From NCBI RefSeq assembly GCF_001431205.1, contig NZ_LGPC01000016.1, forward strand, positions 555,692 to 619,691: DNA of 64,000 nt, in the 5' to 3' direction. Shown here piece by piece: positions 38,890-47,948 of the stretch. Each line of letters opens with the position of its first letter. Positions within the stretch are counted from its first letter, which is position 1. This DNA is from Staphylococcus sp. NAM3COL9 (GTDB lineage Bacteria; Bacillota; Bacilli; Staphylococcales; Staphylococcaceae). Under the pieces are notes generated by a model. The model was not told where the DNA came from. It worked only from the letters and a program-made list of their open reading frames with translations, and did not search any database. The translations under genes and the position numbers were made by a program.

Positions 38890-39995
38890 TAAATAACCTC
38901 CTCCAGGATTTCAATAATTGTTTCATAAATAATTTCAATTTCCCCTTGCTTTAATGGTCTAGGATCAATATCGAAGAATCCTTGTTTAACCCCATAATCC
39001 CGCGTATATATAGCAATATCAGCTTTTTTTAGTTTTTCAGAAAATAATTCTGCTGTTAAATTTAGAATAGATGGATTCACATGTACGCGTGTTCTATAAA
39101 TTTCTCTGCCTGCTTCATCTTGAACAACCTCTAATTTAATACCTTTATAATTATTTAATGGTTCTAATTTTTTCAGCTCATTTTTTTCTTTTTTGGAATT
39201 ATCTACTTTATCAAAGTATTCATCCAAAGCTTGTAGTAATCCGAAAGTCGACTCTTTTCCTACTTTCATACTGCGCCCAATATAATGTAATTGAACTTTA
39301 ACCGCTTCAATGAGCACTTTTTTACCAGCAACAATACCAGTAGTTGGTCCTTGAATTGCTTTTGAACCACTAAATATGACCAAATCAGAACATTTGATAT
39401 ATTTTTCCAAGTCTTCTTCAGCTGCTGCATCGACAATGAGCGGGATATTGTGACTTTGTGCTACTTCATATATTTCTTCAACTGATGCCATATTTTTTTG
39501 CACAGCGTGATGAGATTTAACATATAAAATAGCTGCCGTATTTTCACTTATTGCTTCTTTTATATGTTTATCTCTACCTTCGTTTGCATAACCTACTTCA
39601 ACAGTGCGCCCTCCTCCTAAATACACCATAGTTTCGATAGGTGCACCGTATTGAACATTATGTCCTTTAAATAAAATAACTTCATTTCTATTTATTTTTT
39701 CATTATGCAATTTTTGACTCTTACGCTCATTACCCCCAGTAACAATTCCTGCAATAGATAACGCAATGCCACTAGAAGCTGAGTTTACAACAACAGCATC
39801 TTCAGCATTAATTTTATTCGCAATGTATTTACCAGATTTATCAACTAACTCTGAAATTTCCACGTAATTTTGTCCTCCAAATTTCATCGCTTCCATCACG
39901 GAATTTGTAGGTGAAGACACACCTAGAATACTCATTCTCCCACTTGCATTTATGACTTGTTTCAAACCATACTTATAATTCAATGAATTTGCCAT
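38889..39995 (-). CDS. DgaE-like PLP enzyme (D-glucosaminate-6-phosphate ammonia lyase family)
   Basis: PLP fold-type I enzyme of 368 residues distantly like selenocysteine synthase. LIVDAAAEEDLEKYIKCSDLVIFSGSKAIQGPTTG contains the cofactor Asp and the Schiff-base lysine in SGSK. DgaE removes ammonia from D-glucosaminate 6-phosphate, leaving KDGP. Its ATG overlaps the amidohydrolase by 23 bases. Similar protein-aldolase-amidohydrolase triplets are known in enterococci. Confidence 0.85.
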   Translation of the reverse strand: MANSLNYKYGLKQVINASGRMSILGVSSPTNSVMEAMKFGGQNYVEISELVDKSGKYIANKINAEDAVVVNSASSGIALSIAGIVTGGNERKSQKLHNEKINRNEVILFKGHNVQYGAPIETMVYLGGGRTVEVGYANEGRDKHIKEAISENTAAILYVKSHHAVQKNMASVEEIYEVAQSHNIPLIVDAAAEEDLEKYIKCSDLVIFSGSKAIQGPTTGIVAGKKVLIEAVKVQLHYIGRSMKVGKESTFGLLQALDEYFDKVDNSKKEKNELKKLEPLNNYKGIKLEVVQDEAGREIYRTRVHVNPSILNLTAELFSEKLKKADIAIYTRDYGVKQGFFDIDPRPLKQGEIEIIYETIIEILEEVI

Positions 39996-41073
39996 TTGCT
40001 ACCACGCCTCTTTCTTTGATTACTTTATTTGTTGTAACTTCATGTTCATGAGAATCTATTAGAATTTGTTCTGCATCAGTAACATCAAATATAGTTAAAT
40101 TTGCTGTTATACCTTCTTTAAACTCTGCTAAATTAGGTTTATTTATTATTTCAGCAGGTTTTTCTGTTACTGCCTTGATAATTTCATCTAACGTGTAACC
40201 AAGATACAAGAATTTCGTTAGCACATTAGATAAACTAAATACTGGTCCTTCTAGTCTATTTTTTTTATAAATATCTGAACTTATACTATCGAAATGTATA
40301 TTTCTTCGTTGAGCTTGCTGAGCAACTTCAAAGGAAAAACTAGCATTACCATGACCAACATCTAAATTCACGCCTCGTCTCATCGCATCTTTTAAGACTA
40401 TTAATGGTTCACCTTTTTCATCAAATAGATTATTAGCTTTACCATTTAAAAAGTGCGTAATAACATCTCCTTTTCTAAGTAAAGGGAGAACATCTTGAAT
40501 TTTAGGTGGTGCTGAACCAATATGAGTCATAATTGGTAATTTTAATTGTTCACTTATTTCTACTGCTCTCTCTAGTGGAATTGTCCCATTACCTTTAACC
40601 ACGCTACTACTTATACGTGCCTTTAATCCGATTATCATATCTTTAAAATCTTCAGCAGCTTCAATACACTGACTCATATCTATCCATTCTAAATTTGATA
40701 ACTCATCTATTCTTTCTAGACCAATTTTAGAAATATTTAAAAATGAAAATACATTTGTGTGACTACTTTGTGCTCTCTCATATAATTCACTAACTCTATC
40801 TGAACCACAACTACCTGCATCGACTATTGTCGTGACGCCCTGCTTTACTCCAATCTCATCGATTTCATCTCCATAAGGACTAAAATCTGAAAATGCATGT
40901 ACATGCAAATCAATCCAACCCGTTGATACAAAAGAATTTGAACCATCAAAAAGGATGTGGCCTTCTAAAAGATTGTCATTTGAAATTTTTTCAATTACAC
41001 CGTTATTGAGCAAAATATCAACTCGACGATTGTCTAAAGTAGCAATATTTTTAATAATTCCTGAACTTTTCAC
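39973..41073 (-). CDS. Amidohydrolase/deacetylase family metallohydrolase
   Basis: Dihydroorotase-like TIM-barrel hydrolase of 366 residues. WIDLHVHAFSDFSPYGD carries the HxH metal pair, GLKARISSSVVKGNG the probable carboxylated lysine, MTHIGSAPP and THFLNGK further His ligands, and DVGHGNASF the catalytic Asp. The start is GTG at 41073 after GAGAGGTGAG. As first gene of the operon it may free the amino-sugar acid from an N-acyl form (inference). Confidence 0.87.
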   Translation of the reverse strand: MKSSGIIKNIATLDNRRVDILLNNGVIEKISNDNLLEGHILFDGSNSFVSTGWIDLHVHAFSDFSPYGDEIDEIGVKQGVTTIVDAGSCGSDRVSELYERAQSSHTNVFSFLNISKIGLERIDELSNLEWIDMSQCIEAAEDFKDMIIGLKARISSSVVKGNGTIPLERAVEISEQLKLPIMTHIGSAPPKIQDVLPLLRKGDVITHFLNGKANNLFDEKGEPLIVLKDAMRRGVNLDVGHGNASFSFEVAQQAQRRNIHFDSISSDIYKKNRLEGPVFSLSNVLTKFLYLGYTLDEIIKAVTEKPAEIINKPNLAEFKEGITANLTIFDVTDAEQILIDSHEHEVTTNKVIKERGVVANGKFIEL

Positions 41074-41098
41074 ATTAGCTCACCTCTCGCAAAAGATT

Positions 41099-41140
41099 AT
41101 AACATTATAATGTTTGTAAGCGCAATCATTGTAATGTTAT
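41099..41140 (-). promoter_or_regulatory. Operator pair and cre upstream of the sugar-acid operon
   Basis: ATAACATTATAATG and CATTGTAATGTTAT (41127-41140) form an inverted repeat with one mismatch; AACATTATAATGTT (41101-41114) is also a perfect palindrome. Between them TGTAAGCGCAATCA (41115-41128) is a cre with one mismatch. Local GntR and global CcpA control are both implied. Confidence 0.65.
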
Positions 41141-41211
41141 AGTCTTTTTACTTATTAAATAATAAACTTCTTATTTTATTTAACAAAGGATCTTAAAACG
41201 TTTAACTTATC

Positions 41212-41264
41212 AAAACCAAAAATACTTTCGTAATATAAATTATTACGAAAGTATTTTTGGTTTT
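41212..41264 (-). terminator. Very strong terminator downstream of the SDR remnant
   Basis: Perfect 24-base arms (41212-41235, 41241-41264) around a five-base loop, followed by a T-rich tract on each strand. Confidence 0.93.
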
Positions 41265-41307
41265 ATTTCTATAATACAAATTTAGCTTACATAGGATTAG
41301 TGGCTAA

Positions 41308-41450
41308 CTAAATCGCTGTCCAACCACCATCTTTTTTGATGGTTTCACCTGTAACAAAATTTGATAATTGTGAACTTAAATATATGACTGCACCTGAAAT
41401 ATCTGTAGGTTTTGGCATTTTATGAAATAAAATACGATTCAGTACATCTA
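41308..41450 (-). pseudogene. 3' remnant of a short-chain dehydrogenase gene
   Basis: Minus-strand translation ends VDVLNRILFHKMPKPTDISG, AVIYLSSQLSNFVTGETI, KKDGGWTAI, the C-terminus of KduD/FabG-type short-chain dehydrogenases. All upstream parts, including the Rossmann GxxxGxG and the YxxxK site, are missing. It joins directly to the truncated lacI gene, so one deletion probably removed both the lacI 3' end and the SDR 5' end. Confidence 0.8.
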
Positions 41451-41867
41451 CTCTGTTAATTCTGTTTCTACAAATGTAGGAGCAATTGCATTAACATTAT
41501 ACTCAATAAATTGGTTAATTTCTTCTTGTTGAATTTCTTCATTTTCTGTATATACAAATAACACAGAATAGCCAAATTGTTTCAATTTTTGTGTGAATAA
41601 TGCTAAGACTTCATGATAGAAGGGATTCTGTTTATCTTTCATAGCTAAACCAATTAATTTAGATTTATTAGTAATCAAACCTCTAGCTAAAGCATTTGGT
41701 TTATAATTTAATTCATTGGCAACTTTTAACACTTTTTGTTTTGTTTCTTCTGATACACTTTTACCAGGTGTAAAAACTCTGGAAACTGTAGATTGTGATA
41801 CATTAGCTTTTTTTGCTACCACTTCTGCTGAAATATTTTTCTTTTTCAACTTTACCACCTCATCCAT
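41448..41867 (-). pseudogene. Truncated LacI-family regulator
   Basis: Residues about 12-60 are a full LacI helix-turn-helix with hinge (VVAKKANVSQSTVSRVFTPG, LNYKPNALARGL), then the first part of the periplasmic-binding-like domain up to FIEYNVNAIAPT. The product stops at 139 residues, whereas family members have about 330, and the end runs into SDR sequence. The DNA-binding part could still be made, but effector binding is lost. Confidence 0.85.
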
Positions 41868-42017
41868 ATATCTTCATATTTGTATGTAGCACACTATATT
41901 TTATAACACTTTATATTGCATTATAGAATAGGAATTTCAAATGTTGCACTATTTTAAAAGCAAAAATGTCTTATCATATTTATCTCTTGATGTGTCTAGT
42001 TATGTTGAAATTGGCAT

Positions 42018-43112
42018 TTATACTTTTCTGTAACGTTTAAGACCAATAATATTTAGTATTGTAAATATGAAAATGAATAGTAACAGTATGGCAATATCGA
42101 ACCAAATAAATTCAAATCCCTGTCCCTTAATCATCACATTGGTCAAGGCATCTCCTGCGTATCTCAATGGAAGGATATAGCCAATAGCACTTACCCAATT
42201 AGCAATGCTGTCTAAAGGTATAAGACCAGAGAAAAAGACTTGAGGTATAACAACTAACGGTATAAATTGAACCATTTGAAATTCTGAATTTGCAAAAGTT
42301 GAAACAAACAAACCAATAGCTAAAGCAGATAATGCGATAAGTATATTAATTAATAATACCCACCAAATACTGCCTACAATCTCAACTTTCAATAAGTATA
42401 TTGAATACAACACTATAATTAACGTTTGTAATATCGCAAACAAACCATAACCTGCTAAATAACCAAAAACAATTTCACTTCTTTTAACAGATGTTGCAAG
42501 TACACGTTCTAAAGTCCCTCTCGTACGTTCTCTTAAAAGTGCTATACCAGAAACTAAGAATACGAAGAAAAAGACAAAGAACCCAATGAGAATTGGAAAT
42601 ATTTTATCAAAGAATGTGCTGTTAGCATCACCATAAAGATAATGACTATCTGTGCTCAATGCTTCTGAGTGTTGTTCATTGTCATGTTTTATATTGTCTG
42701 GTATCTTTTCGACAATTTTAGTCATATCTTGCATCTTGTTCTTTTGGATTGCACTCGCTAACAATTGTTTCGTTGACCCTGTAAGACTTGAATCTTCGTT
42801 TTTATACGTAACTTCTAGATTAGACCCTTTTTGTTCAATATATGCATCCAACTCTGAATCCACAATCGTGTCTTTAATTGAGCTAGGCGCATCATATTTT
42901 TCAATATCCACTTTATCTGAGGGCACAGCGTTCACAATTTCATTTGATACTGATTCATCCATGCCCATTTTGATATTTGTTTTATTATTAGTATCAAAAA
43001 TAAAATACATCAGTGTTAAAACTAAAATCGGAGCCAATAACATTAAAGCTAACGTTCTTTTATCTCGTAATAATTCTTTAATAACTCTGATGAAAATCGC
43101 CTTAAATCTCAT
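42018..43112 (-). CDS. ABC-2 type transporter permease
   Basis: Permease of 364 residues: helix near residues 20-42, an extracytoplasmic domain to about 175, then five helices. RERTRGTLERVLATSVKRSEIVFGYL and PLRYAGDALTNVMIKGQ are typical of YhhJ/DrrB-type drug exporters. Its ATG overlaps the ATPase gene by one base. No TetR regulator adjoins. Confidence 0.9.
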   Translation of the reverse strand: MRFKAIFIRVIKELLRDKRTLALMLLAPILVLTLMYFIFDTNNKTNIKMGMDESVSNEIVNAVPSDKVDIEKYDAPSSIKDTIVDSELDAYIEQKGSNLEVTYKNEDSSLTGSTKQLLASAIQKNKMQDMTKIVEKIPDNIKHDNEQHSEALSTDSHYLYGDANSTFFDKIFPILIGFFVFFFVFLVSGIALLRERTRGTLERVLATSVKRSEIVFGYLAGYGLFAILQTLIIVLYSIYLLKVEIVGSIWWVLLINILIALSALAIGLFVSTFANSEFQMVQFIPLVVIPQVFFSGLIPLDSIANWVSAIGYILPLRYAGDALTNVMIKGQGFEFIWFDIAILLLFIFIFTILNIIGLKRYRKV

Positions 43113-43837
43113 TATTGTACCTCCGCTTCTGCTTTTATAAACACTTCTTCTATAGAATCAGCTTCAAATTTAACTTTTAATTCTTGAGGAGTTCCAATCG
43201 TAAATAGTTTCCCTTCAACAATTAGGCCTATATAATCACAACGTTCCGCCTCTCCCATAACATGGGTTGTAACAATCACCGATTTACCCTCATTTGCTAA
43301 ACCATTCAATTGCTTCCAAACATCTTTTCTGAGTTTAGGATCAATACCAACCGTAGGCTCATCTAAAATAATAAGATTAGGATTAGCTAGCAGCGTTATA
43401 GCCAAAGAAAGTCTACGTTTCATGCCACCTGAAAAATGAGAAACTACCTTTCCTAATTCATGTTCTAAATTTACTATTTTTGTATTTCTAGCAATTGCTG
43501 CTTCTAGTTCCTTATCTTTTAATCCCATCAAATTACCGAAAAACACTAAGTTTTCTCGACCTGTTAATGACTCGTATAGCGCATCACTTTGGGCCATATA
43601 GCCTATTTCATTCAATACTTTGCGATTAGGTATTTGTTTGTTGAAAATTTGAGCCTGTCCTTCATCTAAACTTTCCATACCCATTAAACATTTTATCGTC
43701 GTAGTCTTTCCTGAACCGCTAGGTCCGATTAATCCTAAAATCTCTCCAGCAGATAATTCTATATTAATGCCATCTAAGACTTTCTTTTGATCATAATATT
43801 TTATCCCGTTTGTTAACTTTGCTACAAGGTCAGCCAT
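43112..43837 (-). CDS. ABC transporter ATP-binding protein (drug-exporter type)
   Basis: ATPase of 241 residues energising the adjacent ABC-2 permease. Walker A GPSGSGKTT, Q-loop YMAQSDALYESLTGREN, signature HFSGGMKRRLSLAITLL, Walker B LIILDEPTVGIDP and H-loop VTTHVMGEAERC are complete. First gene of the two-gene operon. Confidence 0.93.
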   Translation of the reverse strand: MADLVAKLTNGIKYYDQKKVLDGINIELSAGEILGLIGPSGSGKTTTIKCLMGMESLDEGQAQIFNKQIPNRKVLNEIGYMAQSDALYESLTGRENLVFFGNLMGLKDKELEAAIARNTKIVNLEHELGKVVSHFSGGMKRRLSLAITLLANPNLIILDEPTVGIDPKLRKDVWKQLNGLANEGKSVIVTTHVMGEAERCDYIGLIVEGKLFTIGTPQELKVKFEADSIEEVFIKAEAEVQ

Positions 43838-43918
43838 AGCGTTCCCTCTCCCATGTAAATTATTGTTTATAAAACGAGTATATACCTCTCATGTGTAAAA
43901 TCAATTTAGCACTAAAAA

Positions 43919-43959
43919 AACTGTGCCGTACTTCCATAATATGGGTGTGCGGCACAGTT
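43919..43959 (-). terminator. Terminator after cstB
   Basis: AACTGTGCCG (43919-43928) pairs with CGGCACAGTT (43950-43959); a T-run follows on the minus strand. Confidence 0.9.
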
Positions 43960-44013
43960 GAATCGTAAATACACTTTTTGCTAATTTATTTTTTAATTAA
44001 ACATACAATATTA

Positions 44014-45354
44014 CTACTTTGATTTCACTGATTCACTAAAAGCTTGATAGCCTTCTCTCACATTAATAATATGATTAAAACCTTTATCTTCTAATATCCC
44101 TACTGCTATAGAACTTCTTACGCCTGATTGACAGTGAACATATATTTTATCTTCTTTATTAAATGGTATATCTTCAATCATCAATTTGCCATGTGGAATA
44201 TGAATCGCTTGTGATAGATGTCCATTCTGCCATTCTTCGTCAGTGCGCACATCTAATATGTGCTGTTCTTGACCTGTCATATCAGTACTATGAATAGATG
44301 ATGTCATCATTAAATTTTTTGGCAAACGGTATCCGCTAACATAATCGAATCCTATTAATTGTAATGCGTGTACTGCTGCTTCTACATTTTTTTTGTCACC
44401 TATTAAATCAATGGATTGATTATAATTTAAATACCACCCGATTTGGTTAATAAAGTTCTTGTTAAAAGGGATATTGATTGTACCTTTAGTATGACCACCA
44501 TGAAAAGCTTCTTTAGAACGGATATCAAAAGCTAAATTATCTTTATCTAAACTAGGATAAATGTCATATGAATGATATAAGTCCATTCCAAACTGATTAA
44601 TTTTTTTCATTTGCGCAAAGTGATGTGGTGGTGCGGGTTGATTTGATGTTAATGTCTCAATGAACGTTAGTTTATTTGTCTCATTAAATGCCCAATTGTT
44701 TACTTTTTCATAACCTAAGGTAGACATTGGCACCGCACCTAGTGACTTGCCACAAGGACTGCCTGCCCCATGTCCCGGCCATATTTGAATATAATCTGGT
44801 AAATCTTTTACAGTCTCAATAGAGTGATACATTTGTTCGGCACCAACTTCTGTAGAACCTTCCATTTGAACTGCTTTTTCTAATAAGTCAGGTCTACCAA
44901 TATCACCAACAAATATAAAGTCACCACTAAATAGCCCCATAGGTATTTGGCTACCTCCACCTTCGTCAGTTAATAAAAAACTAATACTCTCTGGGGTATG
45001 GCCTGGTGTGTGTAACACTTCTAATTTAATGTGACCTACTTTAATTTTATCTTGGTGTTTAACATAACGTGTTTGGTCTGGCATGTTTTGGTAACTTAAT
45101 TGATTATCACCTTCACCAGATACATAAATTGTTGCATTTAAACGCTTTGCGACATCGCGAATACCCGAAGCAAAGTCAGCGTGTATATGTGTTTCTACGG
45201 CATGTGTAATCGTAAATCCTTCACTATCTGCTACTTCTATATATTCCGCTAAATCACGAATTGGATCTATCACTATTGCTTCACCTGTACGTTGACATCC
45301 TACTAAATAAGAAGCTTGTGATAAGTGTTCATTATAAAATTGTTTGAAATACAT
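44014..45354 (-). CDS. cstB: Persulfide dioxygenase-rhodanese fusion (CstB)
   Basis: Multidomain enzyme of 446 residues that oxidises low-molecular-weight persulfides to thiosulfate. The N-terminal metallo-beta-lactamase domain has ETHIHADFASG, HTPGHTPESISF and FSGDFIFVGDIGRPDL; WPGHGAGSPCGKS holds the conserved non-catalytic Cys. A pseudo-rhodanese and an active C-terminal rhodanese follow, with Cys408 in YVHCQSGVRSS. Second gene after cstA; sqr, often third in this operon, is not here. Confidence 0.94.
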   Translation of the reverse strand: MYFKQFYNEHLSQASYLVGCQRTGEAIVIDPIRDLAEYIEVADSEGFTITHAVETHIHADFASGIRDVAKRLNATIYVSGEGDNQLSYQNMPDQTRYVKHQDKIKVGHIKLEVLHTPGHTPESISFLLTDEGGGSQIPMGLFSGDFIFVGDIGRPDLLEKAVQMEGSTEVGAEQMYHSIETVKDLPDYIQIWPGHGAGSPCGKSLGAVPMSTLGYEKVNNWAFNETNKLTFIETLTSNQPAPPHHFAQMKKINQFGMDLYHSYDIYPSLDKDNLAFDIRSKEAFHGGHTKGTINIPFNKNFINQIGWYLNYNQSIDLIGDKKNVEAAVHALQLIGFDYVSGYRLPKNLMMTSSIHSTDMTGQEQHILDVRTDEEWQNGHLSQAIHIPHGKLMIEDIPFNKEDKIYVHCQSGVRSSIAVGILEDKGFNHIINVREGYQAFSESVKSK

Positions 45355-45387
45355 AATACATCCTCCTTTTTAACCGTTACACTCGTA

Positions 45388-46458
45388 CTAAATAAATAAA
45401 TTATGACTCGCGTTTTCAGTGTCGCCGATATACGTACCTACACCGCCATAGGCAACTTCATCTCTCAACTCTTCTTTTTTAATGCCCATAACATCCATAC
45501 TCATCGTACATGCAATCAGTTTAATATCTTGATCTATCGCTTGGTTGATAAGTGATGGTAGCGAATCAACATTTTTCTTTTTCATTACATAACGCATCAT
45601 CACATTACCCAATCCAAACATGTTCATTTTAGAAAGCGGCATTTTTAAAGGGGACTTCGGCAACATCAAATCAAACATTTTCGCAATACCATGTTTACGC
45701 ACTTTTGAAGTGTTTTCCTTTTTCAAGGCGTTAAGACCCCAGAAAGTAAAGAAGATAGTAACATCTCTGCCTACAGCTTTAGCACCATTTGCGATAATCA
45801 TTGCTGCCACTGCTTTATCTAACTCTCCACTAAACAATACAATTGTAGTGCCCTTAGCTGTCTGGTTAACTTCCATAGCTTTAGGTTGCTCTTTTTGGAT
45901 AATAGCTTTAATCTCATGCCCATTTTCATTTAAATTTACCAATGTATGACCTGTTTGTTTCACCCAACTTTTAATATCACTAGAGAAACCTGGATCTGTA
46001 ACAGTAACCTCCATTTGGTCACCTTCTTGAATATTTTTTACTTCTTTACTGATATTAACTATAGGCCCTGGGCATTGAAGATTACTGTAATTAAATTGTT
46101 TACGGTCTGACTTAATATCTACCTCTGCACTTTCTACTACTGCTTCACCTTCACTCACATTGTTCTGTGCATAAGCTTGATAACCACCTTCTAAATTGAC
46201 TACATCATAGTCTTGGTCAGATAAATATTCGCTCACTTTAGCACTGCGATTTCCACTTTTACAGTGTATATAGTAAGTTTTATTTTTATCGTAATTAAAT
46301 GTTTCAATGCTATCAACAGGATGTAGTATGGAACCGTTGATATGCCCTAATTCATATTCTTCTTCTGTTCTAACATCAATCAGTTGGCCCTCAGAAGCTA
46401 ATCTTACTAATTCTGATTCACTTAAATCATTAATATATTTTTTGTTATATTGTTTCAT
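45388..46458 (-). CDS. cstA: Multidomain sulfurtransferase (CstA)
   Basis: Three-domain persulfide carrier of 356 residues. Rhodanese domain at about 10-100 with Cys66 in YYIHCKSGNRS; TusA-like domain at about 120-190 with Cys129 in LQCPGPIVNI; DsrE/F-like domain from about 205 with IACTMSMDVMGI. It takes part in sulfide and polysulfide detoxification with CstB. Divergent from the repressor gene cstR. Confidence 0.94.
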   Translation of the reverse strand: MKQYNKKYINDLSESELVRLASEGQLIDVRTEEEYELGHINGSILHPVDSIETFNYDKNKTYYIHCKSGNRSAKVSEYLSDQDYDVVNLEGGYQAYAQNNVSEGEAVVESAEVDIKSDRKQFNYSNLQCPGPIVNISKEVKNIQEGDQMEVTVTDPGFSSDIKSWVKQTGHTLVNLNENGHEIKAIIQKEQPKAMEVNQTAKGTTIVLFSGELDKAVAAMIIANGAKAVGRDVTIFFTFWGLNALKKENTSKVRKHGIAKMFDLMLPKSPLKMPLSKMNMFGLGNVMMRYVMKKKNVDSLPSLINQAIDQDIKLIACTMSMDVMGIKKEELRDEVAYGGVGTYIGDTENASHNLFI

Positions 46459-46474
46459 ATTGACCCTCCTAAAA

Positions 46475-46562
46475 ATACCTACAGGGGTATCATAAAGTCT
46501 GTATACACTATTGTCAAATACCCCATACCCTATTTGACACTTTTAATTTATTCACTTAGTAT
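46475..46562. promoter_or_regulatory. Divergent cstA/cstR promoters with CstR operators
   Basis: Rightward: TTGACA (46534-46539), 17 bases, TAGTAT (46557-46562) for cstR. Leftward: TTGACA (46517-46512), 17 bases, TATGAT (46494-46489) for cstA. Operator 1, ATACCTACAGGGGTAT (46475-46490), overlaps the cstA -10. A second ATACCCC-containing CAAATA/TATTTG repeat (46515-46536) covers both -35 boxes. Confidence 0.82.
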
Positions 46563-46596
46563 GTAGGTAATTAGTTTTTAATATGGAGGGTAAATT

Positions 46597-46857
46597 ATGG
46601 ATTACGATAAAAAAATGGTTAACCGCATAAAACGAGTTCAAGGTCAGTTAAATGGCGTCATTAAAATGATGGAAGACGAGAAGCATTGTAAAGATGTCAT
46701 TACTCAACTTAGTGCATCTAAAAGTTCTATTCAACGATTAATGGGTGTCATTATTAGTGAAAATTTAATTGAGTGTGTAAGAGAAGCAGATGAAAATAAT
46801 GAAGATTCTCAAGAATTAATTAACGAAGCCATTGAATTATTAGTGAAAAGTAAATAA
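46597..46857 (+). CDS. cstR: CsoR-like sulfurtransferase repressor (CstR)
   Basis: All-helical tetrameric repressor of 86 residues (DUF156/CsoR family). Cys31 (EKHC) and Cys60 (IEC) are at the exact positions of the persulfide-sensing pair, and the copper-binding His of CsoR is absent. It represses cst genes until the cysteines form di- to tetrasulfide links. Shares one base with the downstream tauE gene. GGAGGG precedes the ATG. Confidence 0.94.
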   Translation: MDYDKKMVNRIKRVQGQLNGVIKMMEDEKHCKDVITQLSASKSSIQRLMGVIISENLIECVREADENNEDSQELINEAIELLVKSK

Positions 46858-47612
46858 TGGATATGCTCACAATAACTATTATGTTGTTTATTGGAATATT
46901 TGGGGGATTTATCTCTGGGTTAGTAGGTATTGGAGGCGCAATTATTATTTATCCAGCTATTCTATTGTTACCACCATTATTTGGTGCGCCTGCATATAGT
47001 GCATATATCGCATCAGGCCTTACTTCAAGTCAGGTTTTCTTTAGTACATTGAGTGGTTCAATAAAAGCCAGGAAAAAACCTGGATTTTCTTCACAACTTG
47101 TCACTTATATGGGTGGAGGCATGATTATAGGAAGTATTTTTGGTGCGCTTCTAGTAAATTTATTTAATGCTGTATTTATAAACGTTATATATATTATAAT
47201 CGCTGTGTTAGCGCTAATATTGATGTTTATTAAAGTGAAGCCTTCTTCACAAACTTCTCAATTTAACAGACCTTTACTTATAAGTATTGGAGTTATAATA
47301 GGTATTATTTCAGGTATAGTCGGTGCAGGTGGTGCCTTTATTATTATTCCTATACTACTCGTGGTATTTAAATTACCAATGAAGACTGTTGTCGCTAACA
47401 GTATCGTCATTGCTTTTATGTCTTCAATAGGAGCTTTCGTTATAAAGTTTATGCAAGGTTATATCCCTATGACAAATGCACTATTTTTAATTCTTGGAAG
47501 TATTATCTTTGCGCCATTAGGTTTAAAAGTAGGCAATAAAGTACCAAGCTTTGTACAGAAATGGATTGTGAGTATTTTAATTATCATCGCAATTATGCAA
47601 CTGATAATCTAA
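46857..47612 (+). CDS. tauE: TauE/SafE-family sulfite/sulfur-oxyanion exporter
   Basis: Permease of 251 residues with about eight helices in two repeats; GGFISGLVGIGGAIIIYPAILLL and IGIISGIVGAGGAFIIIPILLV are the duplicated family motif. Its start overlaps the cstR stop, so it is co-regulated by CstR. Members export sulfite, thiosulfate or related anions formed by CstB. Confidence 0.93.
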   Translation: MDMLTITIMLFIGIFGGFISGLVGIGGAIIIYPAILLLPPLFGAPAYSAYIASGLTSSQVFFSTLSGSIKARKKPGFSSQLVTYMGGGMIIGSIFGALLVNLFNAVFINVIYIIIAVLALILMFIKVKPSSQTSQFNRPLLISIGVIIGIISGIVGAGGAFIIIPILLVVFKLPMKTVVANSIVIAFMSSIGAFVIKFMQGYIPMTNALFLILGSIIFAPLGLKVGNKVPSFVQKWIVSILIIIAIMQLII

Positions 47613-47639
47613 CTTAATTAAAAAAGAGGCTTTAAAATA

Positions 47640-47795
47640 AATCATTGGGATGAAAAATTCGACTCAGACAATTATATCTATGACGAGGAAGCAAATGATT
47701 TTGTGAAAAATATTTTTCAAATTAACACTACAAACACTGAAAATATAGTGTTATTTGCAGAAGGTATAGACTTTGTTTTAAGTTTCTTTAAATAA
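47640..47795 (+). pseudogene. N-terminal remnant of a class I methyltransferase
   Basis: The frame reads NHWDEKFDSDNYIYDEEAND, then NIVLFAEGIDFVLSFFK and a stop. This fits the first 50 residues of TehB-type SAM methyltransferases (WDERFxxDEYVYGxEPN and CFAEGEGRNAV), with the SAM motif damaged (GEGRN changed to GIDFV) and the rest missing. There is no in-frame ATG in front. Comparison is from memory of the family. Confidence 0.55.
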
Positions 47796-47812
47796 GCTAT
47801 GGCCATCACGAA

Positions 47813-47860
47813 AAGGACCTTCTCTAAAATCCTATAAGATATTTTTTAGAGAAGGTCCTT
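47813..47860 (+). terminator. Terminator after the methyltransferase remnant
   Basis: AAGGACCTTCTCTAAAA (47813-47829) pairs with TTTTAGAGAAGGTCCTT (47844-47860). Confidence 0.88.
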
Positions 47861-47903
47861 AAATTTAAATGCTAGACATTTGTAGTTTATAGAAATATCA
47901 AAT

Positions 47904-47931
47904 GGCTGAGACATAAATTTATGTCTCAGCC
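47904..47931 (-). terminator. GAGACATA palindrome ending the arabinose operon
   Basis: A perfect 28-base palindrome with GGCTGAGACATA arms. It lies just after the araE-like gene and shares its core with the element at 16101-16138; probable terminator and dispersed repeat. Confidence 0.8.
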
Positions 47932-47948
47932 TCAAATTAATATATTAA

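Larger units (their letters stand above)
47613..47948. other. Gap between tauE and the arabinose transporter
   Basis: About 340 bases without an intact gene. It holds a methyltransferase remnant (47640-47795), a strong hairpin (47813-47860) and a 28-base palindrome (47904-47931). Confidence 0.7.
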
